The notes beneath the pieces were generated by a model. It ran no database searches and was not told the DNA's origin. It was given only the letters and a program-made list of their open reading frames with translations. The position numbers and the translations under genes are program-made. Below are positions 26,663-34,524 of a stretch of 50,103 bases of DNA, in pieces. The stretch is from Gloeocapsa sp. PCC 73106 (GTDB taxonomy: Bacteria; Cyanobacteriota; Cyanobacteriia; Cyanobacteriales; Gloeocapsaceae): contig NZ_ALVY01000209.1 in assembly GCF_000332035.1 (NCBI RefSeq), positions 1 to 50,103 of the forward strand. Direction: 5' to 3'. Position 1 is the stretch's first letter. Every line of letters starts with the position of its first letter.

Positions 26663-28513
26663 TTAGTAAATTAAATTTCCCCTTTTATTAATATAACGAC
26701 ATTGTCCCCCGAGAATCACCTCGGCTAAACCATCGATAAAACCCGCGGCGAAATCAAAACGAGGCTCAATAATAACTTGTCCGAGTTTATTGACATAACC
26801 CCACTGGTTGTTTCTCTTAACTGGTGCGAGTCCTTCAGAAAAGCTGTAAGCCCAATCAAACTGAGGCTCTATCTCTATTATTCCCAGCTTGTTAATATAA
26901 CCCCATTTTTCTCCAGTGATCAACAGACCTAAAAATCTAGTTTCCATTAACACCGGGGCTAATCCTTCAGAAAAATCTAAAGCGGCTTGATATTGGGGTT
27001 GAATGACTAATATTCCTTGGGAATTAATGTAGCCCCAACGACGATTAATCTCCACCGCGGCTAACTCTGTGGAGAAATTGCGTCCGTTATCTCGTGGGGG
27101 AATAACTACTTCTCCGGTGTTATCGATATAGCCCCATTTGCTGTTAATTCTTACCCTCGCTAAACCCTCTTGAAAGCTACAAGCCTCATCAAATTTGGGT
27201 TCAATGATCATATTACCCTGAGTATCGATATAACCCCAACTGATACCCAATCGCACCGCGGCTAAACCAGAACGAAAATCAGAAGCTTCGCAAAATTGAG
27301 GTTCAATGACTATTTCTCCTGCGGTATTGATATAGCCCCATTTGGATTGAAGCCAATACCATTTATACAACTTAAAAGGTGCTAATCCCTCAGAAAAATC
27401 CCCCACATCGTCGAATTGGGGGAGAATTTGGCGGTTACCTTCGGGAGTGATAAAACCCCATTGACGACCAATTTTTACCGCGGCTAAACCTTCTTTTTGG
27501 AAATGTCTGGCTTTGTCAAATTGCAAGCTAATAATCATCTTTCCTTCAGGATTGATGTAACCATATTTTTGATCGATTTCCACTAGTCGGGGTAAAAACT
27601 TCAGGAGAGTTTGAGGTGAGGTGGTGGTGGGAATTCTAACTCCAGCTAAGTCTCGTAATATTTCTGTTGCTGACTGGTAACGTTTTTTGGTCCCCATCGC
27701 CACCATTTTATTAAGAATAGCCTTGAGTTGTGGAGTCATAGGAGTAGTGAGATAATGTTCCCAAGCCCAGTCATTTTCATGGGTATCGAATAACTCCAGG
27801 GGCTCTATTTGAGTTAGTAGATGTAGACAAGTTACCCCCAAGCTATAGATATCGCTGGCAAAAATAGCCTTACCCATAGCTTGTTCTGGAGAACTATAGC
27901 CGGGAGTACCGATAATTGTGCCAGTTTTAGCTAAAATGGCGTTATTAGCTAACTTAGCCGCGCCAAAATCTACTAAGACTAACTGTCGGTCTAGAGAACG
28001 TCGAATAATGTTTTCTGGTTTAATGTCCCGATGAATTACCTGCTGTTGGTGGACAAATTCTAGTACTGGTAAAAGACTTTCGAGAACTTGTTTAATATCA
28101 TCTTGGTCAAAGGGTCCCTCTTGCGCTAATTCTGCGGCTAAGTTTTGTCCGTCGATAAATTCCTGGACAAGATAGAGGTGTTCTTCTTGAGAAAAGTGGG
28201 CTAATAATTGGGGAATTTGGGGATGTTGTCCAAGTTGCTCTAATTGGCGCGCTTCTTGGGCGAAGAGTTCTTTAGCTTTGTCGATTTCTGAACCGGTTAG
28301 TAGTTCTGGTAGGAACTGTTTAATGACGCAGGGGGGCTCAGAGGGTAGGTCTTGGGCGAAGGCGAGAAAAGTTCTACCAAATCCTCCCTTTCCTATTAGT
28401 TTAACAGCTCGATAGCGTTCTTCAAGTAAGAGTTGAGCCCCACAATGTTGACAAAATCGATTGTTAGAGGGATTGTGAGGCTTTTGGCATTGTGGATTGA
28501 GACAATAGCTCAT
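26663..28513 (-). CDS. Serine/threonine protein kinase with N-terminal zinc ribbon and WG repeats
   Basis: A 616-residue Hanks-type kinase. Residues 1-25 form a zinc ribbon (CLNPQC and CQHCG). The kinase domain (about 30-290) has GKGGFGRTF for ATP binding, the catalytic VIHRDIKPENII, VDFGAAK with the metal aspartate, and GTPGYSSPEQ. From about 310 to the end there are roughly eight WG repeats (KWGYIN, RWGYIN, QWGFIT type, each followed by I.P.FD..  .F.EGLA). Unlike many cyanobacterial kinases there is no transmembrane segment, so it is probably cytoplasmic. The repeats may bind a partner or ligand. It leads two co-transcribed hypothetical genes. Confidence 0.93.
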   Translation of the reverse strand: MSYCLNPQCQKPHNPSNNRFCQHCGAQLLLEERYRAVKLIGKGGFGRTFLAFAQDLPSEPPCVIKQFLPELLTGSEIDKAKELFAQEARQLEQLGQHPQIPQLLAHFSQEEHLYLVQEFIDGQNLAAELAQEGPFDQDDIKQVLESLLPVLEFVHQQQVIHRDIKPENIIRRSLDRQLVLVDFGAAKLANNAILAKTGTIIGTPGYSSPEQAMGKAIFASDIYSLGVTCLHLLTQIEPLELFDTHENDWAWEHYLTTPMTPQLKAILNKMVAMGTKKRYQSATEILRDLAGVRIPTTTSPQTLLKFLPRLVEIDQKYGYINPEGKMIISLQFDKARHFQKEGLAAVKIGRQWGFITPEGNRQILPQFDDVGDFSEGLAPFKLYKWYWLQSKWGYINTAGEIVIEPQFCEASDFRSGLAAVRLGISWGYIDTQGNMIIEPKFDEACSFQEGLARVRINSKWGYIDNTGEVVIPPRDNGRNFSTELAAVEINRRWGYINSQGILVIQPQYQAALDFSEGLAPVLMETRFLGLLITGEKWGYINKLGIIEIEPQFDWAYSFSEGLAPVKRNNQWGYVNKLGQVIIEPRFDFAAGFIDGLAEVILGGQCRYINKRGNLIY

Positions 28514-28517
28514 TGAG

Positions 28518-28718
28518 TTAAAGGCTTTGTGTCGGTCGACGCATTAATAATAGGGCGATCGCACTACTAGGTAGGGCTAGAATTAAAAATACTGGTAGGT
28601 TTAACCACTGACTACCCGGGGCGATGTGTGAACCAGATATTTCCAATATAGCTAGTAAAAAGTTGGGGATAGCGATCGCCAATAACAAACCAGCTACGAT
28701 AATTCGCCAGGGCTTCAT
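28518..28718 (-). CDS. Small two-helix membrane protein
   Basis: A 66-residue protein with two hydrophobic segments (about 4-28 and 38-60) joined by a short polar loop, and a basic end MRRPTQSL. No family is recognised. It ends 4 bp before the kinase start on the same strand, so translation may be coupled. HIP1 sites lie inside it. Confidence 0.6.
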   Translation of the reverse strand: MKPWRIIVAGLLLAIAIPNFLLAILEISGSHIAPGSQWLNLPVFLILALPSSAIALLLMRRPTQSL

Positions 28719-28760
28719 AGTTCATATGGGGTAAAGGCTATATCTGAATTATAGCTATTT

Positions 28761-29078
28761 TTAGCCTCCACTTCTGTTTTCTAGTTTTCTTCGTCTTTCT
28801 TTGGCTTCTCTACTAGTTTCACTGCTATTATGTTCTCGTCTATTCCGGTTTTCTTCTACACCTACATCATTTAGAAACTCTTCACCTGCGCGACGAACAT
28901 TTTCAACTTCTTCGTCAATAGTACCTAGTCTTTCCCCTGCTTCTGCTATTTCATCAAAAATGTCTTTAGTTTGAGATGATAAGGAAACGGGGGGAGAGAA
29001 AAAAGCACTATAAGGAGCAATTCCCAGGATGGCAACGGTAATAATGCTTAGTAAAATATAGCGAGTCATAATGGGCAA
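28761..29078 (-). CDS. Hypothetical exported or membrane-anchored charged protein
   Basis: A 105-residue protein. A hydrophobic N-terminus (YILLSIITVAILGIAPYS) looks like a signal peptide or anchor. The rest is very hydrophilic, with helical acidic DEIAEAGERLGTIDEEVE and a basic tail REAKERRRKLENRSGG. ATG 29069 (MTRYILL) is an equally good start. No family is recognised. Confidence 0.55.
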   Translation of the reverse strand: MPIMTRYILLSIITVAILGIAPYSAFFSPPVSLSSQTKDIFDEIAEAGERLGTIDEEVENVRRAGEEFLNDVGVEENRNRREHNSSETSREAKERRRKLENRSGG

Positions 29079-29143
29079 TTTGATATATTTGAAAATGGGC
29101 TAAGCCATCTAGTTTGAATTATAATCATAAAATAAAACCTTTT

Positions 29144-29359
29144 TCATTCGTAGTGTGACCACATTTTTAATATTTCTACGGTGTGAATTTCTAGAACTAC
29201 GCGATAAACTAATCGATGCTTGATGTTTATCCGACGTGAATAATATCCTGAGAGATCCCCTACTAGTTTCTCATAGGGAGGAGGATTCATAAATGGATTT
29301 TCTTGTAGGATTGATAACAAGATTCTAACTTTTTGTTTGATAAGAATAATCTTCCACAT
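29144..29359 (-). CDS. YoeB-type toxin with an internal deletion
   Basis: A 71-residue Txe/YoeB-like ribosome-dependent mRNase. The C-terminal two thirds are canonical: NPPPYEKLVGDLSGYYSRRINIKHRLVY and the terminal MWSHYE, which carry the catalytic Glu, Arg and His-Tyr. The N-terminus MWKIILIKQ is joined directly to KVRILLSILQENPF. As I remember the family, about 16 residues (the AKKDAKKL-type helix region) normally lie between, so an in-frame deletion is likely and activity is doubtful. It overlaps the antitoxin gene in a TGATG arrangement. Confidence 0.8.
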   Translation of the reverse strand: MWKIILIKQKVRILLSILQENPFMNPPPYEKLVGDLSGYYSRRINIKHRLVYRVVLEIHTVEILKMWSHYE

Positions 29360-29613
29360 CAGTCCAGCAAACCTAGATCTTTAGCATTGACCCATTCCTC
29401 ACGAGGACTATTCTCTGCTTGTTTGATGGATTCAACAAAACCAGGTATAGATGATAGGTAAAAAGTTTCCTGAATTGCTTCCCAGTCTTCTTTAGAGATA
29501 AGGACAGCCTGAGACTGTTGACCTTCAATAAGAATAGGAATATGATTTTCAGCTACTTGGTCAATTAATTGCTCTAAGTTTTCTTGCGCTTTTGATATAG
29601 ATAGGTGTTCCAT
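29359..29613 (-). CDS. Phd/YefM-family antitoxin
   Basis: An 84-residue antitoxin that binds operator DNA through its N-terminus and neutralises the YoeB-type toxin with its C-terminus. The family pattern is LSISKAQENLEQLIDQV, ILIEGQQSQAVLISKEDWEAIQE and a C-terminal helix with SIKQAENSPREEWV. The stop overlaps the toxin start by one base. It is divergent from purK, with a 64-bp shared promoter region. Confidence 0.9.
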   Translation of the reverse strand: MEHLSISKAQENLEQLIDQVAENHIPILIEGQQSQAVLISKEDWEAIQETFYLSSIPGFVESIKQAENSPREEWVNAKDLGLLD

Positions 29614-29677
29614 GGCAAAACGGTTATAAGTCTATAATATATAATAAAGGTTTTGAGACTGGATCAAAATTCCAAAA

Positions 29678-30820
29678 ATGAAGAGCAAAAGAGTAGGTGT
29701 CATTGGGGGAGGACAATTAGCGGCGATGATGCACCCCGGAGCAACTAAACTGGGTATAGATTTAATCGTACAAACCCCTGGAAGAGATGATCCTGGAGCA
29801 ATAAGAGCTACACAAGTAATACTAGGAACACCTCAAGATGCGATCGCTACAGCCAAACTAGCCACTCTCTGCGATGTGATCACTTTTGAAAACGAATTTG
29901 TCGATTTAGAAGCTTTAGAAACTTTAGCTGATCAGGGGGTTTGTTTTCGTCCCAGTTTAACAAGTTTAGCACCTTTACTAGATAAGTATCAACAGCGTTA
30001 TTATCTGAAACAAATTGGTTTACCAGTTCCAGAATTTCAAAGTTTAACAACACCAGAAGATATTAACCACTTAAGTGATTTTCCTCTAGTCTTAAAAGCG
30101 CGACGTCACGGTTACGACGGACAGGGGACTTTTATCCTGCACAATAGAGTTGAATTGGCGCAAACTTGGGAAAAGCTGGGTTACCCTCCTATGTTAGTAG
30201 AATCTTATGTACCCTTTACTCGGGAATTAGCGGTAATGGCGGCTCGTAATAGCCAGGGAGATATAGCTATCTATAGCGTAGTGGAAACACAGCAACAAGG
30301 ACAAGTATGTCGTCGCGTCTACGTACCCGCAGGGATTGGTTCAGAGATTAAAACTCAAATAGAGGTAATAGCGCGTATTCTGTTAGAAAAACTGGAGATA
30401 GTGGGAATTATTGGGATAGAATTCTTTTTGACTGCAGATAACCAGCTTCTAGTTAACGAAATCGCCCCTCGCACTCATAACTCAGGACATTATACCATCG
30501 AGGCTTGTAATACTTCCCAGTTTGAGATGCAATTGAGAGCGATCGCAGATTTATCCTTAGGTGACCCCAGTTTAACGACTAGGGGCGCGGTAATGGTCAA
30601 TCTCTTGGGATACGAACATTGCTTTGACAATTATGCCAGCAAACGTCACCAATTAGCTGCAATACCCCACACAACCGTTCATTGGTATGATAAAGCCGAA
30701 TCGCGTCCCGGGAGAAAATTGGGTCACGTTACTACCCTTTTAGCAGATGACCAAGATTTAGAAATATTACCATCTCTAGCGCAACGTATAGAGTCAATTT
30801 GGTATGGTGATCTTAAATAG
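29678..30820 (+). CDS. purK: 5-(carboxyamino)imidazole ribonucleotide synthase (PurK)
   Basis: ATP-grasp enzyme of 380 residues that carboxylates aminoimidazole ribonucleotide with bicarbonate and ATP in purine synthesis. The N-terminal Rossmann motif VGVIGGGQLAAMM, the ATP-grasp KARRHGYDGQGT loop and the metal/phosphate segment NEIAPRTHNSGHYTIEAC are clear. Length is normal. It is divergent from the YefM/YoeB pair. No 6S RNA candidate was found in the 101-bp gap after it. Confidence 0.96.
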   Translation: MKSKRVGVIGGGQLAAMMHPGATKLGIDLIVQTPGRDDPGAIRATQVILGTPQDAIATAKLATLCDVITFENEFVDLEALETLADQGVCFRPSLTSLAPLLDKYQQRYYLKQIGLPVPEFQSLTTPEDINHLSDFPLVLKARRHGYDGQGTFILHNRVELAQTWEKLGYPPMLVESYVPFTRELAVMAARNSQGDIAIYSVVETQQQGQVCRRVYVPAGIGSEIKTQIEVIARILLEKLEIVGIIGIEFFLTADNQLLVNEIAPRTHNSGHYTIEACNTSQFEMQLRAIADLSLGDPSLTTRGAVMVNLLGYEHCFDNYASKRHQLAAIPHTTVHWYDKAESRPGRKLGHVTTLLADDQDLEILPSLAQRIESIWYGDLK

Positions 30821-30921
30821 GGTAAAATGACGATCAGGGTAAGCATATACCAACAAAAATTCTAGAAACTTAAAAAGTATGCACTCAAATATCCTGGGAG
30901 ATAGTACCAAAAAGTAAACAC

Positions 30922-31308
30922 ATGACAAAACTTTTTATATCTCTGGGAGCAATTTTAGCAGGTTTAGCAGTGGCGTCCGGGGCGTTTGCTTCTCACGCAC
31001 TGAAATCCCAACTGACTGAAAGGGCGCTGGTTATTTTTGAAACAGCTGCCAAATATCAGATGTACCATGCCTTAGCTATCTTATTTGTAGCACTACTTTT
31101 ATCTAGTCTGAAAGAATCTTCTAACCTTCTCATAGTAGCCGGATTTGCTTTCATTGTGGGAATTTTTCTTTTCTCAGGCAGTTTATACGCTCTCAGTTTA
31201 ACTGAAATAAAGATACTCGGAGCAATTACGCCTCTTGGTGGGATAGCTTTTTTGCTCGGTTGGGGATGTATAGCGATCGCCGCTTGGGGATTAAAATTTA
31301 CACCTTAA
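30922..31308 (+). CDS. DUF423 family membrane protein
   Basis: A 128-residue protein with four hydrophobic helices of the DUF423 (YgdD-like) family. The conserved features GAFASHALK and KYQMYHALAI are present, as is the late ITPLGGIAFLLGW. Function is unknown. It follows purK by 101 bp. Confidence 0.88.
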   Translation: MTKLFISLGAILAGLAVASGAFASHALKSQLTERALVIFETAAKYQMYHALAILFVALLLSSLKESSNLLIVAGFAFIVGIFLFSGSLYALSLTEIKILGAITPLGGIAFLLGWGCIAIAAWGLKFTP

Positions 31309-31377
31309 TATCAGTATTTACCATTCGATCCTTGATACTTATGTATAGATTTTGAGCAGGTGTTAAAATTACCGAGA

Positions 31378-31851
31378 ATGCTAACTCAAACTCAAACTTT
31401 AAGTAGTACTATGGATATCACTAATACAACCAAAAAACTCATAGAGAGCATGCAACCTCTAAAGTTGAAACATACCGATCTAGCTTCCCAAACCTTTATC
31501 GATTTTTATTGTCAATGTAGACAGGGTTGTGACTATCTGTTTCCTGCTTCGGTCAAGTCTTCGGTAACTATACTCCATATTTTGGAGTGGTTCTTGATTT
31601 CTATCCAACAGGGTAGTCCTTATCTCCTGGTAAAATTGATGTGGAAAGACGTCGTTGGTCCCACTTTAGGAGAATACGAAGCAGATGAGCAAATAGAAGA
31701 GAATTTAAAGAAGCTATTTACTCAGGAAGAGTTAATCAACTCAGTACATAGTTGGGATAGAGAAAGTAGACCCGACGGTGGAGTCAGTTTAATTCTCAGG
31801 GAACTACTTAAGGATATGAGCGATTTGGAACAGGAATCTCAGATTGCTTAA
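31378..31851 (+). CDS. Conserved hypothetical protein
   Basis: A soluble protein of about 157 residues with no family that I can name. It is rich in charged and aromatic residues. A pattern DFYCQCRQGCDYLFP with three cysteines could be functional, and the C-terminus is acidic. Possible starts are GTG 31360, ATG 31378 and ATG 31411; none has a strong Shine-Dalgarno, and 31378 is chosen as a compromise. A good terminator follows. Confidence 0.6.
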   Translation: MLTQTQTLSSTMDITNTTKKLIESMQPLKLKHTDLASQTFIDFYCQCRQGCDYLFPASVKSSVTILHILEWFLISIQQGSPYLLVKLMWKDVVGPTLGEYEADEQIEENLKKLFTQEELINSVHSWDRESRPDGGVSLILRELLKDMSDLEQESQIA

Positions 31852-31864
31852 AATCTCAAGACAC

Positions 31865-31915
31865 CAATTAACGATTTTCCCCAGCCCTTGGGTTTGGGGG
31901 TTTTAATTGTTTTTA
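31865..31915. terminator. Bidirectional terminator between convergent genes
   Basis: AATTAA (31866-31871) and CCCC (31879-31882) pair with GGGG (31896-31900) and TTAATT (31903-31908). The centre holds CCCTTGGG. T runs follow on the plus strand and A/T-rich sequence on the other. It separates the hypothetical gene from the PP2C phosphatase gene and probably stops transcription from both sides. Confidence 0.65.
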
Positions 31916-31916
31916 A

Positions 31917-33554
31917 TCATGCGGAGGGATTTTCGTTTTTGATCGCTAATAAAGTAATATCATCAAATTGTTGTGAACTTTCGGTATGTGTTAGGACATC
32001 TAAGGCTACTTTTTCGATTACTTCTTTGGCATTAGTAAAGTTAGTCTGAAGGAGCGATCGCAATCTTCCATTACTAAAAAATGTCCCATCATCAGCCCTA
32101 GCATCGGGTACACCATCGGTATAACCAAATAAGATTTCCCCGGGATATAAATAAGTTTGCTCAAGGGAAAAGTGATTATTAGGGATGATACCAACTGCAG
32201 GTCCAGTCGAGTCAAGTATTTTTCTGATACCTGTTTTGGGATTTAAAATAAACAAAGACTCATGACCCGCATTAATATAGCTTAAAAGTCCCGTTTTTAG
32301 ATCTAAACTCCCAAAAAATATAGTTGCAAACATTCCCAATGTTCCATGATTATGTACAATATAATCATTCGTTAATGTTAAAGCTTGTAAGGCATTTGCA
32401 TGAGCTAAATTTACGCAACTTGAACTTCCTAACCAACCGTTTTGGGGTTGATATAGCGCTAAGCAATCAGCTTCTGGTTTTTTGAGATTGCTTTGTTGAG
32501 AAAAAACCCGAATTAAACTACGAAATAAAGCCATAAATAAAGCCGCACCAACCCCTTTATCGCAGACATCAGCAATGACTATCCCCAAAGAAGTATCACC
32601 TAATTTAAAGACATCATAAAAGTCTCCAGAAACTTGACGAGCAGGTTGAAAAAAAGTAGCTATATCCCATCCATATTCAACGGAAATATAATTAATATTT
32701 TTTGAACTTGGTAAAAAATTAATCTGAATTTGACGCCCCTTTTCCAGTTCTATATTTAATCTTTCTGAGTATTCGGAAATTTCCTGGTAACTAATTTGTA
32801 ATGCTACTTCAGCTTTCTTTCGTTCGCCAATCGCTTCTGAAATTCTAAAATACATCCCTTCAAAAGTGTTAATAACATCTCCTAATTCGTCATTTTGTTG
32901 AGAAGTAACTGCTAAAAATTCTGGAACGTCTTGATCATCACAAATACAATTGCCTGCTTTGATCAAATCTCGTCTGAGATGTAAAATAGGTGTAATAATA
33001 ATTGACTGTAGCGTTACAAAAGTGCCCGCGGTCACAAAGAGAGAAATAATAATAACTAATCCAGATATTCTGAAGACAAAATTTGTTAACTCCTGTTTGA
33101 CCGATGTAGCATCGTGGCGCAAAATCAAAGTATAATTTTTATCAGGTTGAAGAGATGTCCAAGCTACATCATAACGAGAGTCTGGATGGTCAAATAATTT
33201 AGTCTGTTGATTTTTCAAGACATCAGCAAAAGTTAGTTCTGGGGGTTCGCCGAAACTACCTATCAATTGACCATTGGCTTGATAGAGTGAACCACCTAAA
33301 ATAACAGAGTTTATCTGTAATTTTTCCAAAATGTTTAAAACTTCTTGGTCAGGAGATTTATGGGGAAAAAATTGAGACAATACTAAAACTTTTTCCGTAG
33401 AAATTGTGGTTAGATAAGTAAGCATTTCTCTTTGACGTCGTATTAAAGAAGGTATTAAAATAATTGTTTCAATAACAATGACGCTAGTGAATAACCAAAA
33501 AGAGATTTTGCGGGATAAACGACTTTTAGCAAGATGAGCAATTTTGTTTAACAT
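31917..33554 (-). CDS. Membrane sensor PP2C (SpoIIE/RsbU-type) phosphatase with HAMP domain
   Basis: A 545-residue phosphatase expected to dephosphorylate a STAS anti-sigma antagonist. A first transmembrane helix (about 18-37) and a second (about 170-195) enclose an extracytoplasmic sensor domain. A HAMP region and a short coiled coil follow, then the PP2C domain (about 300-540) with VSGDFYDV, IADVCDKGVGAALFMALF, INAGHE, GYTDGV and FDDITLLAI, which supply the metal-binding aspartates. The frame is open to 33626, but ATG 33554 sits 7 bp after the anti-sigma kinase stop, so it is the likely start. It is the last gene of a long operon-like run and the third member of a partner-switching trio. 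Confidence 0.9.
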   Translation of the reverse strand: MLNKIAHLAKSRLSRKISFWLFTSVIVIETIILIPSLIRRQREMLTYLTTISTEKVLVLSQFFPHKSPDQEVLNILEKLQINSVILGGSLYQANGQLIGSFGEPPELTFADVLKNQQTKLFDHPDSRYDVAWTSLQPDKNYTLILRHDATSVKQELTNFVFRISGLVIIISLFVTAGTFVTLQSIIITPILHLRRDLIKAGNCICDDQDVPEFLAVTSQQNDELGDVINTFEGMYFRISEAIGERKKAEVALQISYQEISEYSERLNIELEKGRQIQINFLPSSKNINYISVEYGWDIATFFQPARQVSGDFYDVFKLGDTSLGIVIADVCDKGVGAALFMALFRSLIRVFSQQSNLKKPEADCLALYQPQNGWLGSSSCVNLAHANALQALTLTNDYIVHNHGTLGMFATIFFGSLDLKTGLLSYINAGHESLFILNPKTGIRKILDSTGPAVGIIPNNHFSLEQTYLYPGEILFGYTDGVPDARADDGTFFSNGRLRSLLQTNFTNAKEVIEKVALDVLTHTESSQQFDDITLLAIKNENPSA

Positions 33555-33561
33555 AAAAAAC

Positions 33562-33972
33562 TCAGCGATTAACAATGAGGATATTGCGATTGCGATCGCC
33601 GATTCTTTCGTAGATAAATTTATCAACTCCTTGAATGGCTAAATAAATGCCTAAACCTCCTAGATTTCGCAGTTCCAAACATTTATCTAGACTATCTGGT
33701 ATTCCCTGTACAGTAGGATCAAAGGGAATTGCTGTATCTTCAACAGCAACGGTTAAAGTTTTTTCATTGAGTTCCCACGAGAGATATAAATCCCCTTTTT
33801 TGCCTGCGTCTTGATAGCCATAAATAACAATATTGGTCACAATTTCATCAACGGCTAAACGCAATTTGTAAGCAGCCTTTTTATCTAAATTGGCAGCACG
33901 AGATACACCCACAATATATTGATATATATTATCTAAAGAGTCTAATTCACCAGAGATGGTCAAACTATTCAT
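33562..33972 (-). CDS. Anti-sigma factor serine kinase (RsbW/SpoIIAB-like HATPase)
   Basis: A 136-residue GHKL ATPase. The N-box is KLRLAVDEIVTNIVIYGY, the G1-like motif is VEDTAIPFDP, and the G2-like motif is GGLGIYLA. Such proteins phosphorylate the STAS antagonist on serine and hold a sigma factor or other target when the antagonist is phosphorylated. It lies between the STAS and phosphatase genes, the usual trio. AAAGG precedes its ATG. No sigma-factor gene is nearby, so its target is unknown. Confidence 0.9.
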   Translation of the reverse strand: MNSLTISGELDSLDNIYQYIVGVSRAANLDKKAAYKLRLAVDEIVTNIVIYGYQDAGKKGDLYLSWELNEKTLTVAVEDTAIPFDPTVQGIPDSLDKCLELRNLGGLGIYLAIQGVDKFIYERIGDRNRNILIVNR

Positions 33973-34056
33973 AAAGACCTTTTGAAAGGGAGGGAGGGGA
34001 TTTCCGGGTAAAGGGGAAAGGAAGGTTGAAGGTTTAACCTAACACCTCACACTTAA

Positions 34057-34383
34057 TTAAATTGAATCTTGCAAAATTACACTATGATGAAAACCCGTTT
34101 TCTTAAGGGTATCGGTAATCATTTCTGAAGCGCCGATGATATAAATATCAACTTGTGAACCCATTTTTTGTTTAGCAAAGATGATTACTCTTAACCCAGC
34201 GCTAGACATATAGGTTAATTTTTCCATGTGTAAATAAAGTTTTTGAATGTTGACATCAGAAACTTGTTCGATCACTTCTTGAAACTCAGAAAAAGTATTG
34301 CTAGTTAGTTCACCGCTTAAATAAATTGCTGCAATTTCATTATCGATATTAACAGTGACTTGAAAATTCATAGTTAGATTCAT
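34057..34383 (-). CDS. STAS-domain anti-anti-sigma factor (RsbV-like)
   Basis: A 108-residue STAS protein, expected to switch partners on phosphorylation. The phospho-serine region is KLTYMSSAGLRVIIFA (Ser60/Ser61), where the more common Asp-Ser-Ser is Met-Ser-Ser. Its ATG lies one base after the stop of the 45-aa ORF (TAAC ATG), so translation is probably coupled. A 73-bp pyrimidine-rich mRNA stretch separates it from the kinase gene. Confidence 0.9.
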   Translation of the reverse strand: MNLTMNFQVTVNIDNEIAAIYLSGELTSNTFSEFQEVIEQVSDVNIQKLYLHMEKLTYMSSAGLRVIIFAKQKMGSQVDIYIIGASEMITDTLKKTGFHHSVILQDSI

Positions 34384-34384
34384 G

Positions 34385-34522
34385 TTATTTACCTACTAAA
34401 ATGACTACTACCGCGATCGCACTACTCGAGAAAATCGACCAAAGTTGTACCTCGTCTGAGTTTAAAATCTTGATAGCGATGCGTGGGCTAAGAGCCTGAA
34501 ATTGTTTAATCTGGATATCCAT
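34385..34522 (-). CDS. 45-residue small protein in the partner-switch operon
   Basis: A short ORF that fills the gap between the AGE-family gene and the STAS gene. The ATG is two bases after the AGE stop (TGA CC ATG) and its stop is one base before the STAS ATG. The product begins MDIQIKQFQALSPRIAIKI and has a C-terminal hydrophobic stretch SIFSSSAIAVVVILVGK that could be a single membrane helix. The exact fit between neighbours supports translation. No family is recognised; it might be a membrane tether or regulator of the STAS protein. Confidence 0.6.
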   Translation of the reverse strand: MDIQIKQFQALSPRIAIKILNSDEVQLWSIFSSSAIAVVVILVGK

Positions 34523-34524
34523 GG

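Noticed and set aside
30821-30921. 6S RNA next to purK
   Set aside because: The gap of 101 bp is too short for the usual length, and no long central bubble hairpin was seen.
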